14,740 nt of DNA from the NCBI GenBank assembly GCA_002422365.1, contig DIUO01000034.1:1-14740 (forward strand), written 5' to 3'. Source of the stretch: Proteobacteria bacterium UBA6156. Its GTDB lineage: Bacteria > Pseudomonadota > Alphaproteobacteria > UBA2136 > UBA6156. The position numbers were made by a program, and so were the translations under genes. Positions 6,773-12,668 of the stretch are shown here, one piece after another; within the stretch, counting starts at the first letter, position 1, and each line of letters opens with the position of its first letter. Below the pieces are notes generated by a model. The model did not search any database. It was not told where the DNA came from and saw only the letters and a list, made by a program, of their open reading frames with translations.

Positions 6773-8006
6773 TTCTGAAAAAGCCAAGGCCAGCAAGGTC
6801 TCCCGTCCACTGACGCAACTGGCTATTGTAAATGCCAAACCCAAGGAAAAGCCTTATAAACTCTCGGATCAGCAGGGTTTATACCTCTACATCACCCCCG
6901 CCGGGGGTAAGAGCTGGCGCCTGAAGTATCGTTACCTCGGTAAAGAGAAGCTGCTGGTCTTAGGCTCCTTCCCCGAAGTCACCCTCGCCGAAGCTCGTGA
7001 AAAGCAGTTTATGGCCCGCAAGGCGCTTACCAACGGCCAGGACCCGGGTGAAGAGAAACAGAAAAAGCAGCAGAATGCTCTGGAAGCCGCTGAGCGCACT
7101 TTTGAGAAGTGTGCGGAAGAATGGTGGGAGCGCAAGAAATACGGCAATGATGAACGCTATACGAGTTATATCGTGCGGCGCATTCAGAAAGACCTTATCC
7201 CCTGTTTTGGTAAAAAGCCCATCCACCTCGTAACCTCCCGTGATCTGATTGATGCCCTTCAGAAAGTAGAGGCGCGGGGTGCCCATGAGCTAGCACGGCG
7301 TTTGAAGCAGTATGCCAGTGAAATCTTCCGCCAGGCGCGAGCGATGGGGTACATCTCTGGCAACCCGGCTGAAGAGTTTGAGAGTCGGGATGTGCTGGTG
7401 AAATATAAGAAGGGGCACTTTGCCGCAATCGAGGCTGATGAGATCCCTGCCCTTTTAGCTGCCTTGGAATTGAATAAGCCGCGACTTTACCGGCAGACAG
7501 TGCTGGCCGTGAAGCTGATGCTGATGACGTTTGTGCGGACAGGCGAACTTATTAAAGCTCAGTGGGAAGAGTTTGACCTGGAGAAGGCCATGTGGTCGAT
7601 CCCGGCAGAACGCATGAAGATGCGCCGACCGCACTTGGTTCCCTTATCAAGCCAAGCCGTCGAGGCCCTGCGAGAGCTACAAGCGATGAATAACGGCAAA
7701 GGCTATGTCTTCCCCGGAGTGTACGACCCGAAGAAGCACATGAGCGACAACACCATCCTCCAGGCGCTGGCGGCATTGGGCTTTAAAGGCAAGATGACCG
7801 GGCACGGTTTCCGGGCGCTCGCTATGTCCACCATTAAGGAAAAGCTCAACTACCGGCATGAGGTGGTGGATCTCCAGCTTGCCCACGCCAAGAAAGATAA
7901 AATCCAGGCTGCATATGACCGAGCGCAGTTTTTAGAGGAGCGGATAAAGATGATGCAGGCGTGGGCCGACTATTTGAGCGAACAACTCAACAAGGCGAAG
8001 GACTAG
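6759..8006 (+). CDS. int: P4-type tyrosine recombinase (island integrase)
   Basis: A 415-aa integrase that would insert and excise the island at the tRNA-Gln. It has an N-terminal arm-binding DUF4102 domain (about residues 15-100, with NAKPKEKPYKLSDQQGLYLYI and LGSFPEVTLAEAR), a core-binding SAM-like region (about 110-205) and a C-terminal catalytic domain. The catalytic residues are visible: R260 in FVRTGE, H349-x-x-R352 in GHGFRA, H376 in LAHAKK and the nucleophile Y386 in AAYDRA. The frame is open from an ATG at 6669, but that would lie about 7 bases from the predicted start of transcription and would translate the TACCCCCAC repeats. The ATG at 6759 gives a family-sized protein. Neither start has a convincing ribosome binding site. 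Confidence 0.9.
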   Translation: MHTPTSEKAKASKVSRPLTQLAIVNAKPKEKPYKLSDQQGLYLYITPAGGKSWRLKYRYLGKEKLLVLGSFPEVTLAEAREKQFMARKALTNGQDPGEEKQKKQQNALEAAERTFEKCAEEWWERKKYGNDERYTSYIVRRIQKDLIPCFGKKPIHLVTSRDLIDALQKVEARGAHELARRLKQYASEIFRQARAMGYISGNPAEEFESRDVLVKYKKGHFAAIEADEIPALLAALELNKPRLYRQTVLAVKLMLMTFVRTGELIKAQWEEFDLEKAMWSIPAERMKMRRPHLVPLSSQAVEALRELQAMNNGKGYVFPGVYDPKKHMSDNTILQALAALGFKGKMTGHGFRALAMSTIKEKLNYRHEVVDLQLAHAKKDKIQAAYDRAQFLEERIKMMQAWADYLSEQLNKAKD

Positions 8007-8010
8007 CCCT

Positions 8011-8430
8011 ATGGTTGAACTTAACTTCAGTGTTTATCATCAGCATATAGAGAGCGCCTTAGGTGGTAACCGCACTGATGCAAGACTATTCTGTAAGTTA
8101 CTCGCTGCGCATATGCTGCAGCCAGGCTTTACCTTTGACGACAAAACTAGAGTTTATTTAGCTGAAGCACTCAAAAAGATTGGTCAGGGAGCAGATGCTA
8201 ACGAGGCGCTACTCCTAAAGGGTCGAGGCCAAATCCCTAAAAGCATTGGAGAAGAAATAGAAATTGCCCAAGCGGTTTACTGGGAGGCGAAAGAGAAAGG
8301 AATTTCTCTTGAAGATGCCGCGTATAATATCGGTCAAGGTAAACAGTATTTAGGTGGGGCAGACACCATGTTTAGTTACTATAAAAAATGGGCTGAGGGG
8401 CTGCGTATTACTTATGAAACAAATGATTAG
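8011..8430 (+). CDS. Hypothetical protein, 139 aa, linked to the integrase
   Basis: I do not recognise the family. The protein is soluble, mostly alpha-helical in appearance and mildly acidic, without signal peptide or membrane segment. The N-terminal part contains a helix-rich stretch (ALGGNRTDARLFCKLLAAHM) and the C-terminal half contains EEIEIAQAVYWEAKEKGISLEDAAYNIGQGKQYLGG. The start has AAGGA (7998-8002) eight bases upstream. It begins 4 bases after the integrase stop and is very likely co-transcribed with it, so a role in integration or excision, or a passenger, are both possible. The base composition is less GC-rich than the integrase, hinting at separate origin. Confidence 0.75.
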   Translation: MVELNFSVYHQHIESALGGNRTDARLFCKLLAAHMLQPGFTFDDKTRVYLAEALKKIGQGADANEALLLKGRGQIPKSIGEEIEIAQAVYWEAKEKGISLEDAAYNIGQGKQYLGGADTMFSYYKKWAEGLRITYETND

Positions 8431-8488
8431 CTACGGTAAGAATTAGGCCTATTTATTGCCGGGAAATTAGCGTGGTGAACCGCTATGG

Positions 8489-8510
8489 TGCCTCTTAAGA
8501 CAAGGAGGCA
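8489..8510 (+). promoter_or_regulatory. Inverted repeat covering the alpA ribosome binding site
   Basis: TGCCTC (8489-8494) pairs with GAGGCA (8505-8510) over a 10-base loop. The right arm overlaps the Shine-Dalgarno AAGGAGG (8502-8508) of the AlpA gene, so the hairpin could mask it. It may alternatively be a protein binding site. Confidence 0.4.
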
Positions 8511-8515
8511 TAACA

Positions 8516-8737
8516 ATGGAATTCAATCATAATCCTGAAGGCTTTATTCGGCTCAAGGAAGTTCTCAAAATCATCCCCGTCAGCCAATCAACCTGGTGGC
8601 GCAAAGTTAAGTCAGGGGAATTTCCAAAGGGATACAACTTCGGTCGGAAATGTGTCGCATGGCGTGTTAAGGATATTCAATCTTTAATTGAAAAAATCGG
8701 CTCTAATTCTAAAGCAGAGGGTAAGGATATGACTTAA
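8516..8737 (+). CDS. AlpA-family DNA-binding regulator
   Basis: A 73-aa protein of the AlpA/MerR-like winged-helix type found in P4-like islands. Members act as transcription activators of the integrase or as excisionase-like factors. Visible are the helix-turn-helix start RLKEVLKIIPVSQSTWWRKV (about residues 12-31), the wing with GEFPKGYNFGRKCVAWRVKDIQSLIEK (34-60), and a basic or polar tail. The start is fixed by a near-consensus AAGGAGG seven bases before the ATG. It sits between the integrase block and the primase, the normal place in these elements, and may recognise the repeats near the integrase (inference). Confidence 0.85.
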   Translation: MEFNHNPEGFIRLKEVLKIIPVSQSTWWRKVKSGEFPKGYNFGRKCVAWRVKDIQSLIEKIGSNSKAEGKDMT

Positions 8738-8762
8738 CCCTGCCCACAGTTGTCTAAACAAA

Positions 8763-8785
8763 AACCCGCGTTGATGCCGCGGGTT
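8763..8785 (-). terminator. Intrinsic terminator reading on the minus strand
   Basis: AACCCGCG (8763-8770) and CGCGGGTT (8778-8785) form a perfect 8-bp stem with a 7-base loop. On the minus strand the stem is followed by TTTGTTTAG directly after the TT of the stem, a typical rho-independent terminator. On the plus strand no T-tract follows. No minus-strand gene reads toward it, so it may stop antisense transcription. Confidence 0.5.
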
Positions 8786-8821
8786 ACAAATCCCAACTCT
8801 TGAAAAGAAGGACTTATCCAT

Positions 8822-11221
8822 ATGGATACCACAAACGTGCACCTTGCGCAAACCCCTGAAGATCAACAAACGCATGAGCAACGCATTGAAGCCGCAGTAG
8901 AAAGCTACCTTGCGGCAGGCTTTAAATGTTTCCCTTTGCGGGAGCGCGAAAAGACACCCGCGACGCCGCATGGCTTCAAAAATGCTGCCAGCAACATGGA
9001 AGAATACCGCGCCCTGGTAAACAATCGCCTGAACTTGAACACGGCAATTGTAACTGGCGAGGCCAGCGGTATGTGGGTGCTGGATATTGACGGCCCTGAA
9101 GGGGAGGCAACCCTGGCCGCCTTAGAAGCTGAACATGGCCCCTTGGCCACCGTGGCGTGGCAAACTACCGGCAAAGGGCGGCATTTACTCTTTCGGTACT
9201 CTACTGGAAAAATTGTCAACCGGACTGGTGTGCGGCCAGGGTTGGATGTGCGTGGTGATGGTGGCTACATTGTGGCTACTCCCAGCATTCACCCTGACGG
9301 GCCTGTTTATGAAATGCACGGTGACATCACAGCCCTTGAGCCTGCGCCCGATTGGCTGATGGAACTGGTGACTGCCCCAAAACCCGTTAGCCAGGACATC
9401 CAGTCCGAGCCAGCTCTGCCACTCTCCAAAACAAAGGAGTGGGGCGCCACGGATATTATCAATATGTTGAGCAGCCTTGACCCCAGCCTGGGCTATGATG
9501 AGTGGTTGCATGTTGGGATGGCATTACACGCTGGTGGCTGGCCTCTGGCGTTTTGGGAGCAATGGAGCCGCCCTGGCGCTAACTACCAACCAGGTGAATG
9601 CGCCAAGCACTGGAAGTCATTTTCCGAAAAGCCAGGTGGTATCACTATGGGCACCTTGGTTCATATGGCCCAGCAGTCTGGTTGGGGGCGGAAGATGGAT
9701 ATGACACCCCTTGCAGGCCATCCTGCCGAGGCCTTGCTGCGTAGTCTGGAAAAGCAAGGGGTTGTGGCGACACCGGCGACTTTGGCGACACTGCAGCCCA
9801 TTCCGCTGCGCCCTGATCAAGAGCCTGAAACCGCCTACCCTGTTGAGGCATTGGGGCCTTTGGCGCCCGCGGCCCAGGCGATTGCCAGTGTGGTACAAGC
9901 CCCGCTCGCTATGTGTGGGCAATCGGTATTGGCCGCGGCAACGCTGGCGGTGCAAGGCTATGCCGATATGCAGATGCCCCACGGTCAGGTGAAACCCATC
10001 AGCAACTTTTACCTCACTCTGGCCGTATCTGGTGATCGCAAAACCGCTTGCGACAACCTGGCACTGAAAGCTGTGCGGGATTTTGAAGAAAAAGCCTACG
10101 CCACCTACCGTGTGGAGGAAAAGCACTACCAGGCTGAACTCAAAGCCTACAAGGCTGGCTTGGTGACGGGTGGCCGGAAGAAGGGTATTGATCTGGAAGC
10201 GATCCTGGCCAATCCCGAACCGGAGGCGCCACTCTCGCCGATGCGGGTTTGCCAGGAACCTACCTTTGAAGGGTTGTGCCGCCTGCTGCGCCAGGGCAAC
10301 CCAAGCATGGGCATCTTCAGTGATGAGGGTGGCCAGTTCCTGGGAGGCTACGGCATGGCCGACGAGAACCGGGTGCGGACGATTGCCAATCTTTCCGCAT
10401 TTTGGGATGGCAGCCCCATCACCAGGGTGCGCAAGGAAGAAGGCAGCCATATCCTCTATGGCAAGCGCGTATCCCTGCACCTGATGTTGCAGCCGTTGGT
10501 GGCCGCGATGCTGCTGGATAACCAACTGATCCAAGACCAGGGCTTACTGGGGCGGTGTCTGCTGGCATTCCCGACCAGCTTGGCAGGCAGCCGGTTGTAT
10601 CGGGCTAATGATCCCGCGAGTTTGGCAGCTCTTGAGGAATACCACGCCTTGATCACCCGCTTGATGGAAGCACCCTTTGTGATGAAAGAGGGGCAACGTA
10701 ACGAACTGGAACCTCGCAAGCTGCAGGTACCGGAAGACCTAGTGCCGATGTGGGTGGCTTTTCACGATGAGGTAGAGCGTGAGGTGGGGCAGGATGGTAG
10801 CTATCAAATGGTATCCGCCCTGGCATGCAAAATGGCCGAGCATGCCCTGCGCATTGCCGGTGTGCTGACCCTGGTGCATAACATCCAGGCCACCCATGTC
10901 ACCGAAGAGGCCTTGCAGGGTGGCGTGACGTTGGCACGCTACTACCTGCAAGAAGCCCTGCGCTTTAACCGTCAAGGCAGCCTGAACGTATTGGTGCTGC
11001 AAGCTGAAAAGCTGTGGAAGTGGATTGAGGCCCACTGGGAGGAACCGACCATCAGCCTGCGCGATGTGTGCCGGGGAGCCGTACCGCATAACATCCGCCC
11101 GCGGGTGAAGGCCTTGGCCGTGCTGCAGGTGCTGGAAGACCACCACTACCTGGTGCCGGTGGAAAAAGACCCTCGCACTGACAAACGCAAGGGAGAGAAG
11201 TGGTATATCAAGCGGCCCTAA
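8822..11221 (+). CDS. Island replication protein: PrimPol + PriCT-2 + DUF3987
   Basis: A 799-aa protein of the kind that replicates P4-like elements. Residues about 20-182 form a bifunctional primase/polymerase domain: FPLREREKTPA, the catalytic metal motif LDIDG (D88, D90), GKGRHLLF (117-124) and RGDGGYIVATPS (144-155). Residues about 208-285 match PriCT-2 (YDEWLHVGMALHAGGWPLAFWEQWSR). The remainder is DUF3987, seen as PVEALGPLAPAAQAIA, YLTLAVSGDRKTACD (397-411, the P-loop-like region) and IFSDEGGQFLGGYGM. A GAAAAGAAGGA-type ribosome binding site precedes the ATG. The linker near residues 315-324 (VATPATLATL) is encoded by TGGCGACAC repeats that recur inverted just behind the gene. The canonical GKS/T P-loop is not evident, so helicase activity is unsure. 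Confidence 0.9.
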   Translation: MDTTNVHLAQTPEDQQTHEQRIEAAVESYLAAGFKCFPLREREKTPATPHGFKNAASNMEEYRALVNNRLNLNTAIVTGEASGMWVLDIDGPEGEATLAALEAEHGPLATVAWQTTGKGRHLLFRYSTGKIVNRTGVRPGLDVRGDGGYIVATPSIHPDGPVYEMHGDITALEPAPDWLMELVTAPKPVSQDIQSEPALPLSKTKEWGATDIINMLSSLDPSLGYDEWLHVGMALHAGGWPLAFWEQWSRPGANYQPGECAKHWKSFSEKPGGITMGTLVHMAQQSGWGRKMDMTPLAGHPAEALLRSLEKQGVVATPATLATLQPIPLRPDQEPETAYPVEALGPLAPAAQAIASVVQAPLAMCGQSVLAAATLAVQGYADMQMPHGQVKPISNFYLTLAVSGDRKTACDNLALKAVRDFEEKAYATYRVEEKHYQAELKAYKAGLVTGGRKKGIDLEAILANPEPEAPLSPMRVCQEPTFEGLCRLLRQGNPSMGIFSDEGGQFLGGYGMADENRVRTIANLSAFWDGSPITRVRKEEGSHILYGKRVSLHLMLQPLVAAMLLDNQLIQDQGLLGRCLLAFPTSLAGSRLYRANDPASLAALEEYHALITRLMEAPFVMKEGQRNELEPRKLQVPEDLVPMWVAFHDEVEREVGQDGSYQMVSALACKMAEHALRIAGVLTLVHNIQATHVTEEALQGGVTLARYYLQEALRFNRQGSLNVLVLQAEKLWKWIEAHWEEPTISLRDVCRGAVPHNIRPRVKALAVLQVLEDHHYLVPVEKDPRTDKRKGEKWYIKRP

Positions 11222-11222
11222 C

Positions 11223-11322
11223 CGTCGCCCGTGTCGCCAGTGTCGCCAACCCCTGCAGGCTTGAAAACCTGCAGGGGAAATAAAAATAGGGTTGTTTATT
11301 GGATATTTTTAAAAAATATGGG
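11223..11322. other. Candidate replication origin region
   Basis: After the primase stop come two tandem GTGTCGCCA units (11231-11239 and 11240-11248), preceded by a partial one. A perfect 10-bp GC-rich inverted repeat follows (11250-11259 with 11268-11277), then an AT-rich stretch with a palindrome ATATTTTT-A-AAAAATAT (11303-11319). Iterons, a stable hairpin and an AT-rich segment beside an island primase fit an origin. This is inference from arrangement. Confidence 0.4.
11250..11277. repeat. Perfect 10-bp hairpin CCCCTGCAGG / CCTGCAGGGG
   Basis: Both arms are exact with an 8-base loop. No T-tract follows on either strand, so it is not a clear intrinsic terminator although it directly follows the primase gene. 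Confidence 0.7.
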
Positions 11323-11565
11323 CTACTTTGTCCCACAGATTTGAATTTTTGATCTTTCATCCCGCTGCCGCATGAAATCAGCAATCGCCACCGCAGGCAC
11401 AACCGGGTGGCGGTTGCGTTTGATTTGCACCCAGGGCAAGGCGCCGGTGCCCAGCAGATTTAGCAGTTCAGCCATACCAACACCCAGCAGCGTGCAGGCG
11501 GTGCGGTAGGAGTAATAAATCTCCCCCTTGAAACGCGTTTTGAGCAGGTTTTTGGGTATCGTCAT
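11323..11565 (-). CDS. Small hypothetical protein, 80 aa, possible DNA-binding
   Basis: I do not recognise the family with confidence. The protein is basic at both ends and has a compact middle, YYSYRTACTLLGVGMAELLNLLGTGALPWVQIKRNRHPVVPAVAIADFMRQR, whose helix-helix-strand pattern with a final AIADFMRQR helix recalls excisionase or MerR-like winged-helix proteins. That is a guess from the pattern. It is encoded divergently from the antisense-RNA leader and the cargo operon, in the position of a regulator. The ATG lacks a strong ribosome binding site. The good amino-acid composition and the uninterrupted 80 codons support it as a gene, but it could be spurious. Confidence 0.55.
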   Translation of the reverse strand: MTIPKNLLKTRFKGEIYYSYRTACTLLGVGMAELLNLLGTGALPWVQIKRNRHPVVPAVAIADFMRQRDERSKIQICGTK

Positions 11566-11568
11566 AGT
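11540..11568 (+). promoter_or_regulatory. Possible leader promoter, upstream of the whole antisense region
   Basis: TTGAGC (11540-11545), 17 bases, CATAGT (11563-11568). A start near 11575 would put the upstream target-like motif in the transcript, as in phage P4. It overlaps the start of the divergent 80-aa gene. Each box matches the consensus in only about four of six positions. Confidence 0.3.
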
Positions 11569-11602
11569 CCAAGGCTACCAACAAATACTGCCTTGTTAAA
11601 GA

Positions 11603-11630
11603 CCGTTTTGCATTGACCAAGACGGGGTAA
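11603..11630 (+). promoter_or_regulatory. Upstream target-like motif (seqA-like)
   Basis: CCGTTTTGC (11603-11611) is an exact copy of 11784-11792 in the downstream target. GGGGTAA (11624-11630) complements TTACCCC (11679-11685) of the RNA loop. The motif is the downstream target split by about 12 bases, reminiscent of the seqA element of phage P4. Confidence 0.45.
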
Positions 11631-11641
11631 GACAATAAGTT
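11613..11641 (+). promoter_or_regulatory. Possible promoter of the structured RNA
   Basis: TTGACC (11613-11618), 17 bases, TAAGTT (11636-11641). A start near 11648 would coincide with the first hairpin of the RNA. The -10 box is weak. It is an alternative to the promoter at 11540-11568, or an additional one. Confidence 0.35.
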
Positions 11642-11648
11642 ACAAACG

Positions 11649-11711
11649 CTGCGGTGAAAGAACCCGCAGTGGGGCTGATTACCCCTCGCAAACGGCAGAA
11701 GCACCTGCCGT
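11649..11711 (+). ncRNA. Candidate C4/P4-CI-type antisense RNA
   Basis: Three consecutive hairpins are visible: CTGCGG/CCGCAG (11649-11654 with 11664-11669), GGGG-ctgatta-CCCC (11671-11685) and ACGGCAG/CTGCCGT (11692-11698 with 11705-11711). The segment 11671-11696 is nearly completely complementary to 11783-11809 downstream. This short hairpin RNA with an internal antisense stretch, lying in the leader of the operon that carries its target, is the layout of phage P4 CI RNA and P1/P7 C4 RNA. The sequence also looks like C4 RNAs as I remember them, but no covariance search could be run. Ends are approximate. Confidence 0.55.
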
Positions 11712-11723
11712 CACAGTTGTGCT

Positions 11724-11749
11724 GCCTTCCAACCTGCGGTTGGGGAGGC
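11724..11749 (+). other. Leader hairpin between RNA and target
   Basis: CCAACC (11729-11734) pairs with GGTTGG (11738-11743), extended outward by further pairs and one bulge to GCC/GGC. Part of its right arm, GGGGAG (11742-11747), could instead pair with CTCCCC (11804-11809) in the target, so alternative folds of the leader are possible. Confidence 0.45.
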
Positions 11750-11782
11750 GGCGAATACAATAGGCTCCGGCTAAATAGCCGC

Positions 11783-11809
11783 GCCGTTTTGCGACGGTAA
11801 TCACTCCCC
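11783..11809 (+). promoter_or_regulatory. Downstream target of the antisense RNA (seqC-like)
   Basis: Read against 11671-11696 it pairs as GCCG:CGGC, TTT:AAA, GCGA:TCGC, GGTAATCA:TGATTACC and CCCC:GGGG, about 23 Watson-Crick pairs broken only by single-base bulges and small mismatches. It ends at the terminator-like hairpin before the first cargo gene. Confidence 0.55.
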
Positions 11810-11829
11810 GGCCACCATTATGGTGGCCG
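11809..11829 (+). terminator. Leader hairpin, possible attenuator
   Basis: CGGCCACCA (11809-11817) and TGGTGGCCG (11821-11829) form a perfect 9-bp stem with a 3-base loop. Only TTCC follows, so intrinsic termination would be weak. It abuts the antisense target and sits 11 bases before the ribosome binding site of the first cargo gene. It could act in conditional termination as in P4-type immunity (inference). Confidence 0.4.
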
Positions 11830-11851
11830 TTCCATTAACAGGGAGATGGTC

Positions 11852-12289
11852 ATGCATATTCACAAAACATGTTGGAATGAACGTATTGCTCATGGAGTTG
11901 GATTGGGGTTGGGCACTGCATTGGTTAGTGGTGGAGGAATTCTAAACTTAGGGCTGGTGTTTCCAATTATGCTGTTGGCTATTTTATCTCCTAATCAAAA
12001 TCCTAAATACGCACTTATATTGGCTGGATTAATCGAGGCGGGCAAAGCAATGTCTCCGCAGCTTGATCAAAACGTATCACCATCCCAGGCGTTGTTATTT
12101 GGAGGTATGGTGGGGTGTATTGTTGCACTTGTAGGGTACGGAGCTTGGGTAGGATCAAAATGGTTGTATGATTATTTGAAAAACCAGGAATGGGTGCGGC
12201 CTTCATATCTCTTGTTAGTTACACCGCTATATGTTGCAGCCTATATTGGGGTAACAGTGGTTTTGGCCGTGATTTATTCGTCTCATTAA
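11852..12289 (+). CDS. Multi-pass membrane protein of unknown function, first cargo gene
   Basis: A 145-aa protein I do not recognise. After a short polar N-terminus (MHIHKTCWNERI) it has about four hydrophobic segments, near residues 14-46 (possibly two), 51-64, 81-106 and 118-142, so it is an inner-membrane protein. An ATG two codons earlier (11846) exists, but GGGAG at 11841-11845 is correctly spaced only for this ATG. It is the first gene behind the antisense-RNA leader and is AT-richer than the primase. It could be the lethal or regulated product of the leader, a membrane partner of the SIR2-like system, or an unrelated passenger. Confidence 0.75.
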   Translation: MHIHKTCWNERIAHGVGLGLGTALVSGGGILNLGLVFPIMLLAILSPNQNPKYALILAGLIEAGKAMSPQLDQNVSPSQALLFGGMVGCIVALVGYGAWVGSKWLYDYLKNQEWVRPSYLLLVTPLYVAAYIGVTVVLAVIYSSH

Positions 12290-12291
12290 TG

Positions 12292-12306
12292 GCAAGCTTG
12301 GCTTGC
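12292..12306. repeat. Small hairpin between cargo genes
   Basis: GCAAGC (12292-12297) and GCTTGC (12301-12306) pair around TTG, directly behind the stop of the first cargo gene. There is no T-tract; at most a weak pause or end signal. Confidence 0.35.
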
Positions 12307-12330
12307 ATAAAGTTTCTGTAAGTTTATAGT
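12303..12330 (+). promoter_or_regulatory. Possible promoter of the TM/SIR2-like pair
   Basis: TTGCAT (12303-12308), 16 bases, TATAGT (12325-12330). The -10 box is good (five of six) and the -35 box is poor. It would allow the pair behind it to be expressed independently of the antisense leader. Confidence 0.35.
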
Positions 12331-12356
12331 GTCTACAAAGATTTATAGAGGCTTTT

Positions 12357-12668
12357 ATGGTTGTATCGCAAAAGAAGGCCGTGAAGGCCAAAAAGAAGTT
12401 AAAGAAAGACTTACAAGGGGCAACCCTTTTTGATTTTTTGACTACCCCCGAAGGACGTGAGTTTGGTAAACACTGCCTTGAACACATAACTCAATATTTG
12501 AGTAACGCAGGTCAAAATCAACGTACCGAACTTTGGGTGCGTGCCATTGTAATTTTAGCAATTATTATTGTAGTGGCTCTACTTACCTATTACGGGAAGT
12601 TTGATAGTTCCACCGGCGTACTGATGGGAACACTGGTGGGTTACATATTCGGGAAAAAACCAGAATGA
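12357..12668 (+). CDS. Small basic membrane-anchored protein, partner of the SIR2-like gene
   Basis: A 103-aa protein of no family I recognise. The first 20 residues are extremely Lys-rich (KKAVKAKKKLKKDL), then comes a polar helix-forming region (about 24-58). A strong transmembrane segment follows at about 60-79 (WVRAIVILAIIIVVALLTYYG), with a second weakly hydrophobic stretch at 86-98 and the tail GKKPE. There is a short AGAGG before the ATG. Its stop overlaps the start of the SIR2-like gene (ATGA), so the two are translationally coupled and probably function together. A role as membrane anchor, sensor or inhibitor of the SIR2-like protein is inference. Confidence 0.75.
   Translation: MVVSQKKAVKAKKKLKKDLQGATLFDFLTTPEGREFGKHCLEHITQYLSNAGQNQRTELWVRAIVILAIIIVVALLTYYGKFDSSTGVLMGTLVGYIFGKKPE

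Noticed and set aside
9617..10534. Minus-strand frame of 305 codons inside the primase gene
   Set aside because: Antisense shadow of a well-supported primase. No domain is visible and the composition is implausible.
11250..11277. Hairpin behind the primase as an intrinsic terminator
   Set aside because: The stem is strong, but no T-tract follows on either strand. It is kept only as an inverted repeat.
11468..11704. Minus-strand frame overlapping the antisense RNA
   Set aside because: It overlaps both the 80-aa gene and the structured RNA. Its sequence is explained by the hairpins, and it has no plausible ribosome binding site.
11640..11850. Retron-type ncRNA
   Set aside because: The region is highly structured and lies before a defence-like operon, but no reverse transcriptase gene is present. 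The internal complementarity fits a P4/C4 antisense RNA better.
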